Positions 21,701-35,290 of a stretch of DNA of 64,000 nucleotides are shown here, piece after piece. The translations under genes and the position numbers were made by a program. Each line of letters starts with the position of its first letter. Position 1 is the stretch's first letter. The stretch spans positions 14,570,001 to 14,634,000 of the forward strand of contig NW_020825298.1 in the NCBI RefSeq assembly GCF_003286085.1, read 5' to 3'. This stretch comes from Drosophila persimilis. Lineage: Eukaryota > Arthropoda > Insecta > Diptera > Drosophilidae. Under the pieces are notes generated by a model. It was given only the letters and a program-made list of their open reading frames with translations. It was not told the origin of the DNA and made no database searches.

Positions 21701-24700
21701 TGAGGGTGTCCACTGTCCAGTGTCCATTGGCCTTCTGGGCAATGATTTTTGCACATTTAGCAGAGTTGTAAAACTAAATAATGGATTAGTAAAAACCCCA
21801 AAGACTGCAATGAAAATATTAACACTGAACAAAGGATTCACAGAGCAATGCAAGGACTTGCGGGGAGCAGAAGAGGCGGTGGTGGTGGAGGTGGAGGTGG
21901 AGGTGGAGGAGGGGCAGCAGCAATTAACACACTCGAATCGTAGAGTTATGCAAGCAGCACGCAGCACTTTGATAGTTAGATAAACAAACACACACATACA
22001 CACTCCTTAGACAGGATATAGACAAAGGAAGCCGGCAAGGACGTGCCCCAGGAAGGAGCTCAGGCAGCTGATAAGCTCTCCAGATAGAGCCCCAACCTCT
22101 CTGTGTACGGCAGAATGCAATTCAATGCCGATGGAAATGCAAGGTAACATGCAAATTGACAGACAGGACGTTTGTCAGGACATAAGCAAACACAAACATG
22201 AAGGAAAAACTGGCTGCAGAAGTCGAAGCGATGGATACCCTATACGGATGTCGACCCTTTGATGGTAGGTATGGGATTTGGGGATAGAATTCTGATAAAA
22301 GACAAAAAAAAATAATGAAATGTAAGAACCTTCAGAAACAGATAGAGGCATTTCTATAAAATTACTGATAGTTTCTATAGTAACCCTATGATATTGTGTT
22401 CCTCAGATCCTCAAGGTTTCAACTTCTAAGACTTCGTATAACATTTAGATGGACCTGTTGAAACCTCTTCAGACACAATTAGGTTATTCATATACAAATA
22501 TTGATAGTTTTTAAAGTAACTCTAAGATATAGTGTTCACATGGTCTGCATGGTTGACAGCTACAGTCAGATATCTTTCGAGGAAAATGTTCCTTAAGACA
22601 TAAACCAAGGCTATCGGCTCTTCTGTTGAAGCAGATCAAGAATCTATTCCTCTGACCCCCCTATTGATGCTAATCAGGACTCTATAACCTTTAGCGACAA
22701 AGAATACCTACAAATCGTAATACCCTCTCTTCAAAGAGTACCAACAAAAGGGAGACAGACACAGAGGTTGCCAGCGAGCGGAGGAAATAGTCAACACATG
22801 AATTGCATTAGTTGCAGTGGCCAACAGACGAAAGGACAGACAGACAGACAGAACGACAGACACAGAGACACAGCCACACAAAGACAGACAGACAGACCGA
22901 CCGACCGACAGACAGCCGTACAAACTTGACATTTTACTTTGTTTTTAGGCGGTTCCGAATCGGAATTGTTTTTGGGTGAGGAAACAGGAGGGGAGAGGCG
23001 ACAACTTTCCTATGCAAATATAGAGAGTGGAGAGTGGAGAGCAGAGTGTAGAGTGTAGAGTGTAGAGAGCAGAGAGCATCCTCTCCCCGGGGCCCATTGT
23101 CCTGTGTGGCGATGACTGAAACGCAAAACTGTCAAATTGCTTCAATTTAACGCTTCATAGAAGACCCGTATACACCCCTCGGGAGCATGTGAGGATGGAT
23201 GGTAGTGGAACTTTATCCAGAACGCCGAAAACAGAGATCTCCCAATAGAGATGATTTCTGGCCCAAGTTGACAGACTCTCTCCTCAATGATTATGCGGTG
23301 TTTTTCTTTTTCCGTCTGTTTTTGTTTTGTTTTTACCTTCAGGTAACCCTCTCCCTACGGCACCCATTGTGCCCATTTGTTCCATTGTTATGTCGGGCAA
23401 ATGCAGTCGCTAGTTGATCCTTTAGAAAAGTCAAAAAGGGTTTTTCGGATTTGTTGTCGCTTTTGTTTTCCGAAGGTGCATTGGTTGTCAAAAATTGGGC
23501 CCGGAATCCGTTCGCCGTGCCGGGGTTCGTGCTGCTGTCCGGGGCTCAACAATTCCATTTGTCTGCCTGACGTTTGTAATTATGAAATGCGACCCCGAAA
23601 GGAAAACCTATCCAGCGATCTGAGCTATTTAAGCGATTTGCTTTATCCGAAATCACAAGCAGAAAAGCAAACAAAAAATTTGCGAAAAATTATAACCCCT
23701 GAGAGGCAGTATTTTTGGGGGAGAATTTTATGGTGTAAGGGGAGTCGAATGGGTGATACTGTGTAGCAATTAGAGGGCTCTTAGAACTGAAGGAAATAAT
23801 TGGAATAGGAGACTGAAAAGCTCTGAAAATTAACAGAAAATATTAAAAACTTTATGAGAATGAGATATAATGGAAGTATTTTTAATATAAACATTAGAAA
23901 AGATTTCTATAAAGGTATGTACATATATTACTTACCAAGGGCCTTTTTTTACAGATTTGTATGATAGATAATTTCTAAAAATATAAAGAAAATAGATTAA
24001 AAGAGATTCTACCAAATGTTATCCGGAATTCTTATCAAAAATTAATGTTAGATTATAAAATATTGCTTAAAATATATCTAAGGATAAAAAAGCTACGCAG
24101 GGGAGACTCATTTACACTCAAAAAGGTCCACCAAAGAGAGATTGGGAGTAAACAATATCTTCTTCAAAGAAAACTCTTCATGAAAAGGATCTCTAGTGGA
24201 TCTTTCCCTTTTCTTTGGCATATATCATTACCAAAACTTGAATAAAACTCTTCCTATCCCAATAGAAACCTCTCTCCATATTCTATATATACAGCGTCCC
24301 CAACACTCCACACTTCCCATCAACTCCAGCACTCCACGCAGCCAGGTAATGGGTATCCCAAGCAAGGCACAGGCACAGGTCGCACATGTCGTTGACTGTC
24401 GTCGTCTGGCGGCTGTCTGTCTCTCGGTCTGGAAAATCTGCTACTCTGTTACCATTCGCTACCATTCGCTACCATTCGCAGCTTGCCGAAAAATTCATTC
24501 ATTCATTCATTTCGTTTCTGTTCGTTTCGTTACGTTTATCCCTTTTATGGGTTGTTTGGGGATTTTCATTATTACAATGACATCGTAGTCGTCCTCGTCA
24601 GTAGTCGCCGTCGCATTTCGCAGATTCGGATGTACGGCAGGGCCAGGGCAGGGCATTGTGCGAACGAACCGTTCTCCCAGCTACTTTTCCCTTGTCCATG

Positions 24701-27464
24701 TTTATTTATAACTTGCAATTGTAATTAGGATTACTTTTTACTTATTTGCACAGTTGTTGGAGTGCCTTCTTCTACGACCAAAGGACAAGGAATGCGCCGC
24801 CGTGCGGCATAAAAAACATATTTCTGCATTTTTACGTCGCAGGCTTTCTTCTTTCCTCCCGAAACGGCCCTGGCGGGTATTAAAGTATTTGTCCAGACGG
24901 CTTAGTGAGGAGTAATAGTAACAGTCCTCCCCGCCCAGGACTACAGGGCTATAGAGGAGTCCTGGATCTAGCTAATAGGATGCTTATGATGATACTTTGA
25001 TAATGGCACAACAGAACAGAACCAGCTGATGTTGTGGATTTGCGCCAGAAGGAAAAGACTTCATAGAATGACAGAAGGCAAAGAGATTGAAAAAGGGATG
25101 GGGGAAAAGAAATGAGATTGCAAAGGGAGGAGGAGCTGAGGTATTATTTGTATGGGAAATATATGATTTATACTCTTTACTCTCTCTATATTGATTTTCA
25201 TGTATTTTGCTGGAAAAATGAAACGGAAATATAAAAGATATGCCAAGAAAAGTGGCAGTTTTCATCTTAAGGTCGAAGTATCCATTAATAGATTTAAACT
25301 GATCTGAAGAAGAGTCAAACTGTTCTATCGACTTTTCAGAAATATAAATCAAATGTTTTTCGGTGGAAACAATCGAAAGATAGGACATTATTCAGGGTCG
25401 GACAATAGTTGATCGTAAAAGAAAGTCAGGAATTGCCTAAGGGATCGTTATTCATGGAAACAAGTCTTATTGAATCTCTTATGATAAGATGCAGCGTTAT
25501 TCCCAATATGAAATCGTGAAATTTGGACCACATAAAGTCCCATTACCATTCCATATGTCCCTTAAACGTTTGTTCCTTCGTAAGATTCATCTCTGAAAGT
25601 AATTCCCGTCGCTTTCTCTTGAAGAAAGGGCTATAAAATAGTACCCTATATGCAGTAACTTTCTCCCTTTCGACTACACCAACATCAAATTGCTCAACCA
25701 TGGCCTGGACTCTACTCTAGAATTTCCCTCCCCTTTCGGATGTTCCACTAATTCTTTCCCTGATTCCGCGTTAATTTTCTGCCCACTCATTTGACTATGC
25801 CGTTCGTGACTTTTCTGTGGGATTCGTTGTCCCCAAAAACCAAAATGCCAATCACAGTCCGTCAGAAACTGGTATTTGCCAAAAGGAAAAGTCATTTGGG
25901 TAATAAATAATTAGAAGCCATTGTTGGCAGGCGAGGCACGAAGATGGTTTTTCGGTGAGGAGGAGCAGGAGGAGGAGGTGGAGAGGCAAAGCCAAATGCG
26001 CTAATCATGCGCTTAAACCAAGAATTTATCACACATACCATCCACACACAGAGAGAAAGAGAGAGAGAGAGAGAGAAATTTCAATTACTTAGAACAGCGA
26101 TCCACTGGGAAAACTGCGCCAAATCCTAAAAAATGATGGCAAATAGTGTGCGCTGCGTAGTGCCTCTTCGTGCGTGCTCAAAAACCGATCAGTGTGATTA
26201 ATGAAGAGCGAAGAGGCGCTGCGCAACCCCTTAAAAAACTCAAGAGAAATGGAGAAAGACATGCCCCCGTGTGGCAGGCAGGCAGGCAGGCAGGCAGGGA
26301 GTCATTCCGGGGAATGGGTGGAAATTAGTATGAGAAATTAACAAGTGCCAGCCATTGGTCATGTCGGCTTAGCGCGAAACAGAACAGAGATTCCCCCCAG
26401 AGAGGCACACACCCGTATACCGTACACCGTATACCGTACACCGTATCCCGGGGGCGCAGGCCACACGGCCGCACGGCTAATGTGTGTGTGGCGGCTATAA
26501 TCCCCCCTAGTTTTTTCGGAGTTTTTTGAAGTTGGGATCTCAGTTACAGGATTAGCATTGGAACAACAGTAAAGTTCACAAAACGGAAGTGGTTTCTGGG
26601 TGACCTTCCACGGGGAAGAAGGACAGAAGGACGACCGATGTCCTTTGCATTGACATTCACTTTTTTACAAGGTTCTTTTTTCCGGTTTTGGTTTTCACTT
26701 GCCAAATGTTTATCCTTCCTTCCGCAGCCCTTCGATGTTTGCTCTCCATTTGCAGTTGTCATTTGTTGTTTTTCCCGTGACGTTGCAACGATGAAAAGTT
26801 GCTCGGGGTTTTCCTCCGCTGCCCAAAATTTAATTCAATCCATTATTTGTGTTCCCCCTCTCTAACCGTATTGCCTTTTGCATTTAATCGCATATAAATA
26901 AAATTCTTCCTTTTTTTTTCCACATTCACATTTCGCTTTCCATTTCCATTTGGGTTTTCCCATTGTTTTCCCTCTCTTCCCTGGGTGTTTTTATTTTCAC
27001 TGTTTGGTTCTTCACGCGCCCCGGACAGAACATCCCCTCCGCGACGACTCGCGGGAGGGGGAAAGCCCATAGTCCCATAGAGTCCCAGGTGAATTTGTTT
27101 GATATATTGCGCAGTTATTGCACACAGGAAAATTCTTATTGTAGATCCCATATTCCCCCTCCCCCCCCCCCCCCCCCTCCCCCTCCTCGGAAGCCATGGG
27201 TCTCTGGGAATGCATCATGTGTGCGTCGTATGTTGAAATTCCATGCGCTATTCCGCGTATTTGTTGTTGCAATTTGCTAAATTAATGTAATGCAATTTAA
27301 TGGGGTGGTAGTGTTCAATTGCAAGTGTCTGTAGAGGGGTACAAGTGGATAGGATGTTTATGGAGAGAGCATTATAGTTAGAAGTAATGGTTGCCTTATG
27401 AGTGCCCAATAAGTAGGGGAATATCGATTAAGAGGCCATCACTAGCCGCAGGTGTCATCGCTAG
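18711..27464. other. Intergenic or intronic stretch with no recognised gene
   Basis: I examined the open frames on both strands and none has family motifs, codon bias or splice support. Contents seen: CCCCATC pentamer/heptamer runs (about 19804-19832 and 20291-20312), GGAGGT repeats near 21881-21909, a two-copy 136-bp duplication at 22325-22600, GACA/GACC tetramers at 22837-22910, (GA)n near 26050-26076, an AGGC array at 26274-26299, an 8-mer GTATACC/GTACACC run near 26414-26445, and a C17 tract at 27161-27177. Confidence 0.55.
22325..22600 (+). repeat. Two-copy tandem duplication, period about 136 bp
   Basis: TTCAGAAACA at 22331 corresponds to TTCAGACACA at 22468, and GATAGTTTCTATAGTAAC at 22367 to GATAGTTTTTAAAGTAAC at 22503, each followed by a TATGATATTGTGTTC or AAGATATAGTGTTC block. 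The copies are diverged; function unknown. Confidence 0.55.
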
Positions 27465-27878
27465 ATTTGCACAGCAAATACACAGCATATCGAAAGACCA
27501 ACGGCCACGCAAAGACACGAACAGACACGCTTCTATACAAAGAGAGAAGTCGAGAAGAGGCAGTCGGCAGAGGATCGGCAGAGGTCCGAACAGCAGAAGC
27601 AACAGCAAAGCCCGCAAAACCAAAGCACAGCCGAGCCAGAAAATGCATCCAAGCCGACAGAAGATCGGCCAGCGCTGCAGCGAATCAAACAGAGAAACGT
27701 AGACAATACAAATCCCGAAGAAGCAGTGAAGCTCCGCCGGCAGAGGCAGGCAACCGAAGCGCTGAGAGCCAAGCAGAGAGGAAGCAGCAGTCCACGAAGA
27801 TCGGGCAGAACCCTACGAGGAGGCAGCGGCAGCGACGTCAGCACCCACGCGGGCAGAGAATTGGACAGGGAGAACAAT
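27465..27878 (+). other. T-poor block open in all three forward frames
   Basis: All three + frames are stop-free for at least about 240 bp, and one - frame is also open. The most protein-like + frame (138 codons, TAA at 27879-27881) includes the segments AEPENASKPTEDRPALQRIK and NPEEAVKLRRQRQATEALRA. It has no in-frame ATG. The block could be a decayed exon, part of a mobile element, or simply low-T sequence. Not a confident gene. Confidence 0.3.
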
Positions 27879-27881
27879 TAA

Positions 27882-30800
27882 AATTCTCTTCTCTTCTGAA
27901 GAACTATTTGCGGAATCTCTGTACGCTACGTTTGTCATTCCGCTCTCGAAAAATAACCCAAGGTCTATCAGGGTTCCCTTTGCTTTTTGTCTACATGGCA
28001 GACCCTATAAAACCCTTATATTTGGAGCTCTTTCAGTCACAATTTCCGCGCTAAACTTTTCAACCCTCGAATATCCAATTTCAAAGTTTACTTTATTAGC
28101 AATCAATGATATTCATTCTTCATATACACAGTTCCCCCTACTGTTCTTCTCATTATGAACCGCACTTATGGCCTCCAGCTGACTGACTCAATCAATCGAT
28201 TGCCACTGACCACTCTCTTAGATATCAGAGGGGGTTGGGCTCTCGAGTATAACATATGTCGCCAAAAACACACACAAAATAAACTTGTACGTGTATTATT
28301 TATATATACTTCGCAGGATGCCCTGCCCCCCCTGCCCAACGAGTTTTTGGCCAAAACAAATAAACGTAGAAGCCAGCAAATTATGGCGAAATATCAAACA
28401 CCCTCACGGACGACATCCATTGGAGTGATGGATCGGACGAACGGTTTCGGCTCGTGTTCCGTTTGATTCTGTGGCAACAATTAAGTTTCCACATGAGTGG
28501 CATTTAATGTGCAACTGATTTTCAACATCTGTTTTCATTTTGTCGATGCCCAAAAGGGCACTGAAAAGGAAATGATACAGACGACGGGCTTCGGGCCTCG
28601 GGCACGGCGTCCTTCTATATTTGGAATTGAAAAAGTGTCAGAAAACATAATTTTGATAGGTCTGAAGATCTGAGCAGAGGCTCCAGGAGCACGTGTGTTG
28701 CTGGCTGCTGGCTGCCTCTTTAACGGGGCACTTGCCACTTGCTTTGGCCCTACCCTTCCCCAGCCTTCCCCAGCCTTGCCCTGCATTTCTTTCCCTTCTT
28801 TACAGTGGCGTTAATTAGCCGCCGCCACTTGATGTCTGGGCCGCGTACACAGCTGCTGCTGCTACCGCCACCAGGGGTTGGCCTTGCCACAGAGTAGGGA
28901 ATCATAAAAATTCCCCATCTCAAATCGTCTACATAACAAGATGGAAATTAAAGAGCAGAAGGGATTGCCATGCAACACACCTTTGCTTAGCGCAGGGAGA
29001 GAGGGGCAGAGGGTGACCTTATAGAGGCGGTTGGTAGCTAGAGCATTGCATAGTCCATACCCTTTAGTTGACTATTCCTTTGCTTTCTTCAAAAACATTT
29101 ATGAGTCCCCTTTCCAGCTGTCTTCTTTCAATGGAAAACCCTACGACCACAGAGAGATCTGGTCAGGGCTAATCCTTGAAGCATGTCAGACACTTCCACA
29201 TCCACAAAAGTGTCGTCTCGTATAGTTTCTCCAAGGGGGGAAACGGACACAGACATAGTCGGGCCGGAGACGGAGACGACTCCGGGAGAAGGCGTTGTCG
29301 TTGTCGTTGTCGGCGACAAGTCGCCAAAACACTTTGGTTCCTCATTAAAATTCATCCACACAGATTATTAACATTTGCATCTAATTTGCATTTGTAAGAT
29401 ACATGGCCGACAATTATGTGGCTATGCCTCCGAAGGGGGAGGGCCTGCACCAGTAGGGGTGTGTGTGGACCTAGGGGTTAAGGGTCCAAGTCGAAGGGGA
29501 GGGGGAGGGGGATGGGGAGGGAGGCCTCTCTCCAATCTTGAACTTATTTATGCATACGTTTCCCACTGGCAAAATGTCGCCAAGAACCGCACACACACAC
29601 ACACACCCGCCGAACCGAGCCAAACCGAGACCCGTCCCGACCCGACACACATTAGCAGTAGTTGCATAAATTATGCAGAAAGTAGGGTGGCCCGGGGGGC
29701 GGGGGCGGGGCTGGTTCAACGAGGTTAAGTGTAATTAAATTATCAAATTATTGCCAAGTCTTAGGTTGCAGTTTATAATCCAGCCAAAGCCATCTCCATG
29801 GCCATATCCTTAGCCATCTTCCATGTCACTCTGTTTGGGCCATAAACAAGAATTAGGCAAAGTTTCAATTAGTTCGGGGCGTTAAGCGCCCTCCTCCTCC
29901 TCCCCTCTCGGCCTCACCAAGCACCAATCGAACGGCACACATTTCTGGGGCTACAACTTTAATCAACGAGGCCAACCAAAGTTCCATGCTTAAGTTGAGA
30001 GCTTAGCCACAGGTTTAACCAATACTTGAGGTCCAACGCCTTAATTCCCCTCGAGAGACGCCCACTCGAAACATTTAATAATAAACTGCATAACTTTCCG
30101 GTTGGTGGGTGGGTTGGTTGGGAGGGGGGGTGGTTATAACTGAATTATTGATACAACAATTAAGTTGAGAAATTATTAGAAAGATAACTCTTGCGGCTTG
30201 ACAAACTTGTGGCCAAGGATATGCACTGCAGATGATGTATCTTCGATTAAGTAGATTTCCAATTCTTATGGGGAATGCCATCGAGAAGTCAATTAAATTG
30301 TGGTCGAAGCGAGGTCATTTGTGATTTTGTGTGCAGAGGCTTTTGTCTAGTTCCTTCATAATCCCATTAACGCCTTTCATTACCTGCCCAGGGAAGCCCG
30401 AAAAAAAGAGTTCTCCCCCCCCTTACCGTTCAATTTGCAAATTGTTGCTCTCCATCGCCTCTACTGGCAAGTATTTTAAAACCATTTATTCCAAAAAATG
30501 ATTTTAAAACCCCAAACACGTAAGACAGTCAGCAGGCGGCAGGCGGCAGGCGGCAGGTCGAATCGAACCTTTAACCGACAACAACAACAGCACAAACCCA
30601 CCTGAGCGCCATAAAAAATTCATTTGACTTGAAAAACTTTTGCCAGAGACAAGAAGTACCCAAAAAAAAAACAGAACATGAGACGGTGTTGGTGGTAGGG
30701 AGGTCGGGGTCCGAGTGAAGAGAGCGGTCGAAATTGATATTAAGTCAGGTGGCGCGTGTCCATTACACGCATTGCAGCCAGAAAGGGAAAGGGAGGATAG

Positions 30801-31652
30801 AGAGAGAGAGAGAGAGAGGGGGAGATGGCGTGAGGGATGGTAGCTGACTAAGCGATAGGCATATCCGATAGGAGATCTTTAGGGATTCTTTAAGTGCCTG
30901 AAAGGAGGAGAAGGAGGAGGAGGCTCTCGAATTGGAATAAAAGACTTCTTAAAACGAAGGAAAATGTGGTCAAAAATGGAGTTGGGAATGGGAGCTCAAT
31001 GCAGGGCAGTCGATAGTATTTAAAGATGGTAAGTGATAGAAAATATATGCTTTAGACGAGGCGAAAGACCCACAAAGATCACAAGATACACAGGTTATGC
31101 GGCAGTGCACCTCGGTTGCTTTTCGGTTTCTGCTCGTCTCAAACCTGAATTCTTTTGAAGTGCTCTCACGATCCCATTCCCATCACCAATCATCGCAAGA
31201 CAAACACTCGTACTCCAGGGCCTAAACTGACAGTTTTGAGGCACGCTTCCTCCGCTCCTGGTGTGCCTTGCATATAAACAAATCAAATCATTCAACTGAA
31301 TTTGCTTAGACCGCCCGAAAATCGAGGCCAAGCGGCGCGGAAATTGTGGTCGCTGGGCTTCCCATTGTCTATGGACCGAAAGGGACACACACAGAGAGCG
31401 AGAGCGAGAGGGAGAGTGAGGAAGCCGGAAGCGCGACGATGGTTGCTGCTGGCCTAAAAGTGCCTCCCTCCTTCCTGCTCCTTCCTGCTCCTCCCTGCAC
31501 TGCATCCTGGCATTGCCGGCGTTTTGTCAAAAGCAGCACGTGAACTATTAAAATCACTTAAGTCCGATTCATGTCACGTTCAACGGTTCAGGCGAACCGA
31601 AAACTTACAACCAATTGATATATGCGATGTTCTATCCTTAAACATGCTACCG

Positions 31653-31688
<36 letters not shown>

Positions 31689-33704
31689 GGGTTGAAGATA
31701 AATGAACTCGACCCACAAATGGTGGGTCGTTTTGGCCCAAAAAGTTCAATAAAGTCGAGGGCTTGAAGGCGAAATTTGCATAAAATGGACTGCTATTTTT
31801 TTTTTTCCTCCTCTCGGAGCCTCAAACTTTTCCGATGATGTGCTTTTTGTGGGTCAAGGTTTTTCTGGGGGCGACGTCAATGTTTGAATAATTGCCGGGG
31901 CAATTAATATTCAGAAGAAAATTTCCACATTAATTGAGTTTTCACAATTTATTCGAGAGAATTTTCTCAAATTTATTTTGCATTTTCAATGTTAATCTGA
32001 TTTTTGGGCACACGAAAACGATAAAATACAATCAAATTGATGGCAGACGAAAGCCCAAAAATAGTTGGAAAAAGGAAATGCATTTAATATGGATAGATTG
32101 ACCCCCAAAAACGGGGTAGAACTCTCCAAAAAATCTATCTAAAATATTGCCCATTTCAATGTATATTTTGCACTTTTGTGTTGCCTTAAACCCATCTAAA
32201 TGTATGTATTTATCTTAAATAATATTGCACTATTTGGAACACACATTCGAACGCTTTTCCTGTAATTGAAAATTGTGCAAATCTGCATAAAGGCCAACTG
32301 CAAATGGCCAAAAGCAAATGGGGCAGTCAGTGCAAATCACAAAATGAAATAAATGTTGATCAAAAGCTGATTATTTGCCACATCACATGGTGGATGGCAA
32401 TTTGTTGACCCAATTTATGTTTTTCCATAGAAATCGTTCAATTTTTGATTAATTTTACAATTATTTAAGCATTTAACGCAATTGTTTTTATCTCTGGCCA
32501 TCTTTCGGGCAGGGAAAAGTGCACTACACAAGATATGCCCCACATCTCTCTTGGTTTTCTCTGATTAATTACAGACGTATAAATAATTCCAGTCCTCCCT
32601 CTCTCTTTCTGTCTTTGTGGCGCGTGTGGCATGTGGCTGCGATAAAAATACTTAGCACTCTGCTCTGCCACACAATTCATTTTTGTCTTTGGGTTTCGTT
32701 TATTAATTACAGTGACACTTTGGGCCTACGCTAATGAGCACCAAAATAGAATCACTCGTGTCCATAATTTGGCTCTATCTATAAAGAATGAAAGAGAGAT
32801 ATATAGTGCGGGTATATAGTGAGGATATATCCATCTATCTCCACGACTTTCTCTTTATTTTAGGGCTGCCCCCCCCGTACCACCTTGACATGCACCACAC
32901 AATTTATGCAAATGATGCTAAAGTGTGGTTTGTGGAGGCTGGGGGCCGTTGGGTGTTCTAGAGAGCAAACATAACCTCATTCAACATCTGCCTTCTTAGC
33001 TAATATTGTGCGCTAGATGGCACTGCATCCCCCGGCCACCTACCCCTCCCCACGAACCGACTCCCGCGCTTCTGTTGTTGCAGCACACGTTCTGGCATGC
33101 CATGAAAAATGATTATAAGTGGGTCACAGGATATGCAAATGTTTCTTTTTCACGCTTCAGCTTACGTCCAGCAGCGGTAGTTGCAGCTGTTGCCGCCAGA
33201 GGGCTCCCGCCAAGATATATAGCTGGCTGTTGGATATACATATACATATAGAGTGGGCTCTGGGTCTGGCTCTGGGTCTGGGTCTCTCTGTTGAGTTATA
33301 TCCGCAACGCTGACTACTTGGCAAAAAAGACATTTTCCTGCTTTCTCTGCAAATGCAACGATGGAAGAAAGTTGGCAAAGAAAATGGCGAAAGTTTTTAC
33401 ACTCTCTTGTATTTTATATCCTTCTTCCTTAAGTGGATAGGACAGAGCAAGGAGAGAAAGTGGAGGGAGAGTCTGCATAAAGCCAAAAGTCGACAATGCC
33501 AATGGGCCAGGGCAGAAGAGAAAATGTTTTCGAAAAGTAGCAAAATTTTATGCTCTAATAGATCGGTTAAGTATCAATTTGCGTTGAAGGAATGCAATTA
33601 TTAAAAGGCAGTTTCTGTGGATAGAAGAATATCTATAGAAATTATCTATAAGGCGGAACCTAAAAGTATTCAAAAATAATCTAACAAATTTATCCTTTTA
33701 ATAG
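27882..33704. other. Noncoding stretch with no recognised gene
   Basis: No open frame here is supported by motifs or codon use. Seen: a (CA)n at about 29591-29605, (GA)n at about 30801-30818, a GGCAGGC run at 30534-30557, and (TG)n at 31658-31685. The rest is ordinary Drosophila-type noncoding DNA. Confidence 0.55.
31658..31685 (+). repeat. (TG)n microsatellite
   Basis: About 14 uninterrupted TG units in noncoding sequence. Confidence 0.9.
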
Positions 33705-33814
33705 CCAACAATTGTATACAAAAGTTTTGGGTCTTCGTCTTCCGATCGACGTGAGCGAGTGAGCCGGGGGTTGGCGAGCGAGAGAGGCGAGTGCGCAGGG
33801 GGCTCGCCCTCTAG
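33705..33814 (+). mobile_element. Possible 3' end of a Helitron/DINE-type element
   Basis: The sequence ends AGGGGGCTCGCCCT CTAG followed by T: a short GC-rich hairpin, then the CTRR terminus with a T behind it, which is the known 3' end structure of Helitrons. The G-rich part before it (GTGAGCGAGTGAGCCGGGGG) is unlike its AT-rich surroundings. The 5' end was not found. Family assignment is inference. Confidence 0.35.
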
Positions 33815-35127
33815 TATTAAATATTAATTACAATCAAGCAATTAAATTCAAATGTATCTTCTTAGAAAATGCTGAAAATATCTCAAAGAAATTCTAAAAT
33901 TTTTTGGAAATTCTCAGCAAAATTCCAATAAAAGTCTTTCTTTGGGAAATTATCATCTTTAAGGCTATGACTAACTTTCATCGATGACTTACTTTTCATA
34001 GAGATAGTCTCTAAAATGGTACGTTTTCTTCATTCACTTGCCTCAATATATACACTTTCATACCGAATATACATCTATTAATGTTAGTTCCCCAAAATAG
34101 ATACCATATTTCCATGGTGCCGTACTCCATTCAGAATGAAATCCCTACCATTTTGGTGTCTTTTTCACTTTCATTTTTCGTGCCAACTTTTCACAGAATT
34201 TCCTCACTGCCATCGATGCCCAAATGACCCGCATTTGAATTCATTTTTGGTACCAACTTTTTGCGGAAGGTTTCCTGAAGCGATAGGCGATGTTCCCGGC
34301 TCCCCAAAGTAGTGACCTTTCCTTTACTTTCCTTTCCTGAAGCACAACAACAGCAGCAGCAGCAGCAGCGGCAGAAGCCATAACTTATATTTACAGATAC
34401 GATACGAAGCCCGAAAAACTAATCAGAATGGTGGACCATGTGTCCTCTAAACAGGATGTGGAACCAGGATGTGAAACTAGGATGAGGATGTGTTTGTTTG
34501 TTTGTTTGTTCTGCTGATGCTCTTGGCCATTTGCTCTTTTCTAGTTTGCACCCACTCCACACCCTCTCCATCCGCCCCCACCACTCCCCCACATATCCTG
34601 GCAGTGGAGTGTGAGGACTTTTCTAGTGAAAGTTTATTTTTGTCTCTCTCTCCCTCTCTCTCTCTCTCTCGGCAAGTCTAAAAGTTTAAAATGTATCATA
34701 GTATGTGCATATTTTTGGTATTTTTTTGTAGGTATATATAGTATATTTATGGTAGAGTGTAAAGGCGATAGTTGAAAGGTCAGTAGCATTTCGCAGAAAT
34801 TATAATTGAATGGTCATGAGCATCTTTTGGGGTTACTGGGGGTATAAATAGTGGGAACACCTGAAACTAGGTTTCCTATAGCTGTAACTCTAACTGTCTC
34901 TAACATTTTCGTGTAAATTTGAAACGCTTAAACTCTGATTGCCTTTTGGCCAATACCATAAAAAAGAATCCTTAAACATTTTACAACTGCTTTAACGAAA
35001 ACTTCAGCCACTCGACCGCAGGACACTGATGACCTATCCGCAAAATCCACACAGCCCCCTAGCCCCCTGCCCCCAATGCAGCCAATCCCAATGCACCCAC
35101 TTTTCTTGGTACTACTTTTGGTACGTT
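33815..35127. other. Noncoding stretch with no recognised gene
   Basis: AT-rich sequence without supported open frames. It contains a CAG-type run near 34350-34370 and a (TC)n tract near 34641-34670. Confidence 0.55.
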
Positions 35128-35290
35128 TTTTTTTTGTATACCCTTGCAAAAGGATTTTACGACTTTGAAATAAAGGATTTGCGACCTTCTAAAGTGCAGA
35201 TATAATTGATCTGAATAAAAACCAAAGAGGTAGTCGCTTTGTTTATGTCTCATTCTAGTTTCAGGTCTTCAGAAAAGCCAAGTGTCAAAG
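35128..35290 (+). mobile_element. Possible Helitron/DINE-like fragment
   Basis: GTATACCCTTGCAAAAGG (35137-35154) resembles the TATACCCTTGCAGAGG phrase that recurs in dispersed nonautonomous repeats of Drosophila genomes. The downstream boundary is uncertain. Identification is by phrase memory only. Confidence 0.35.

Noticed and set aside
21551-22003. 150-codon - strand frame with a Ser/Thr repeat
   Set aside because: The repeat is translated GGAGGT microsatellite; no homologous motif or splice structure.
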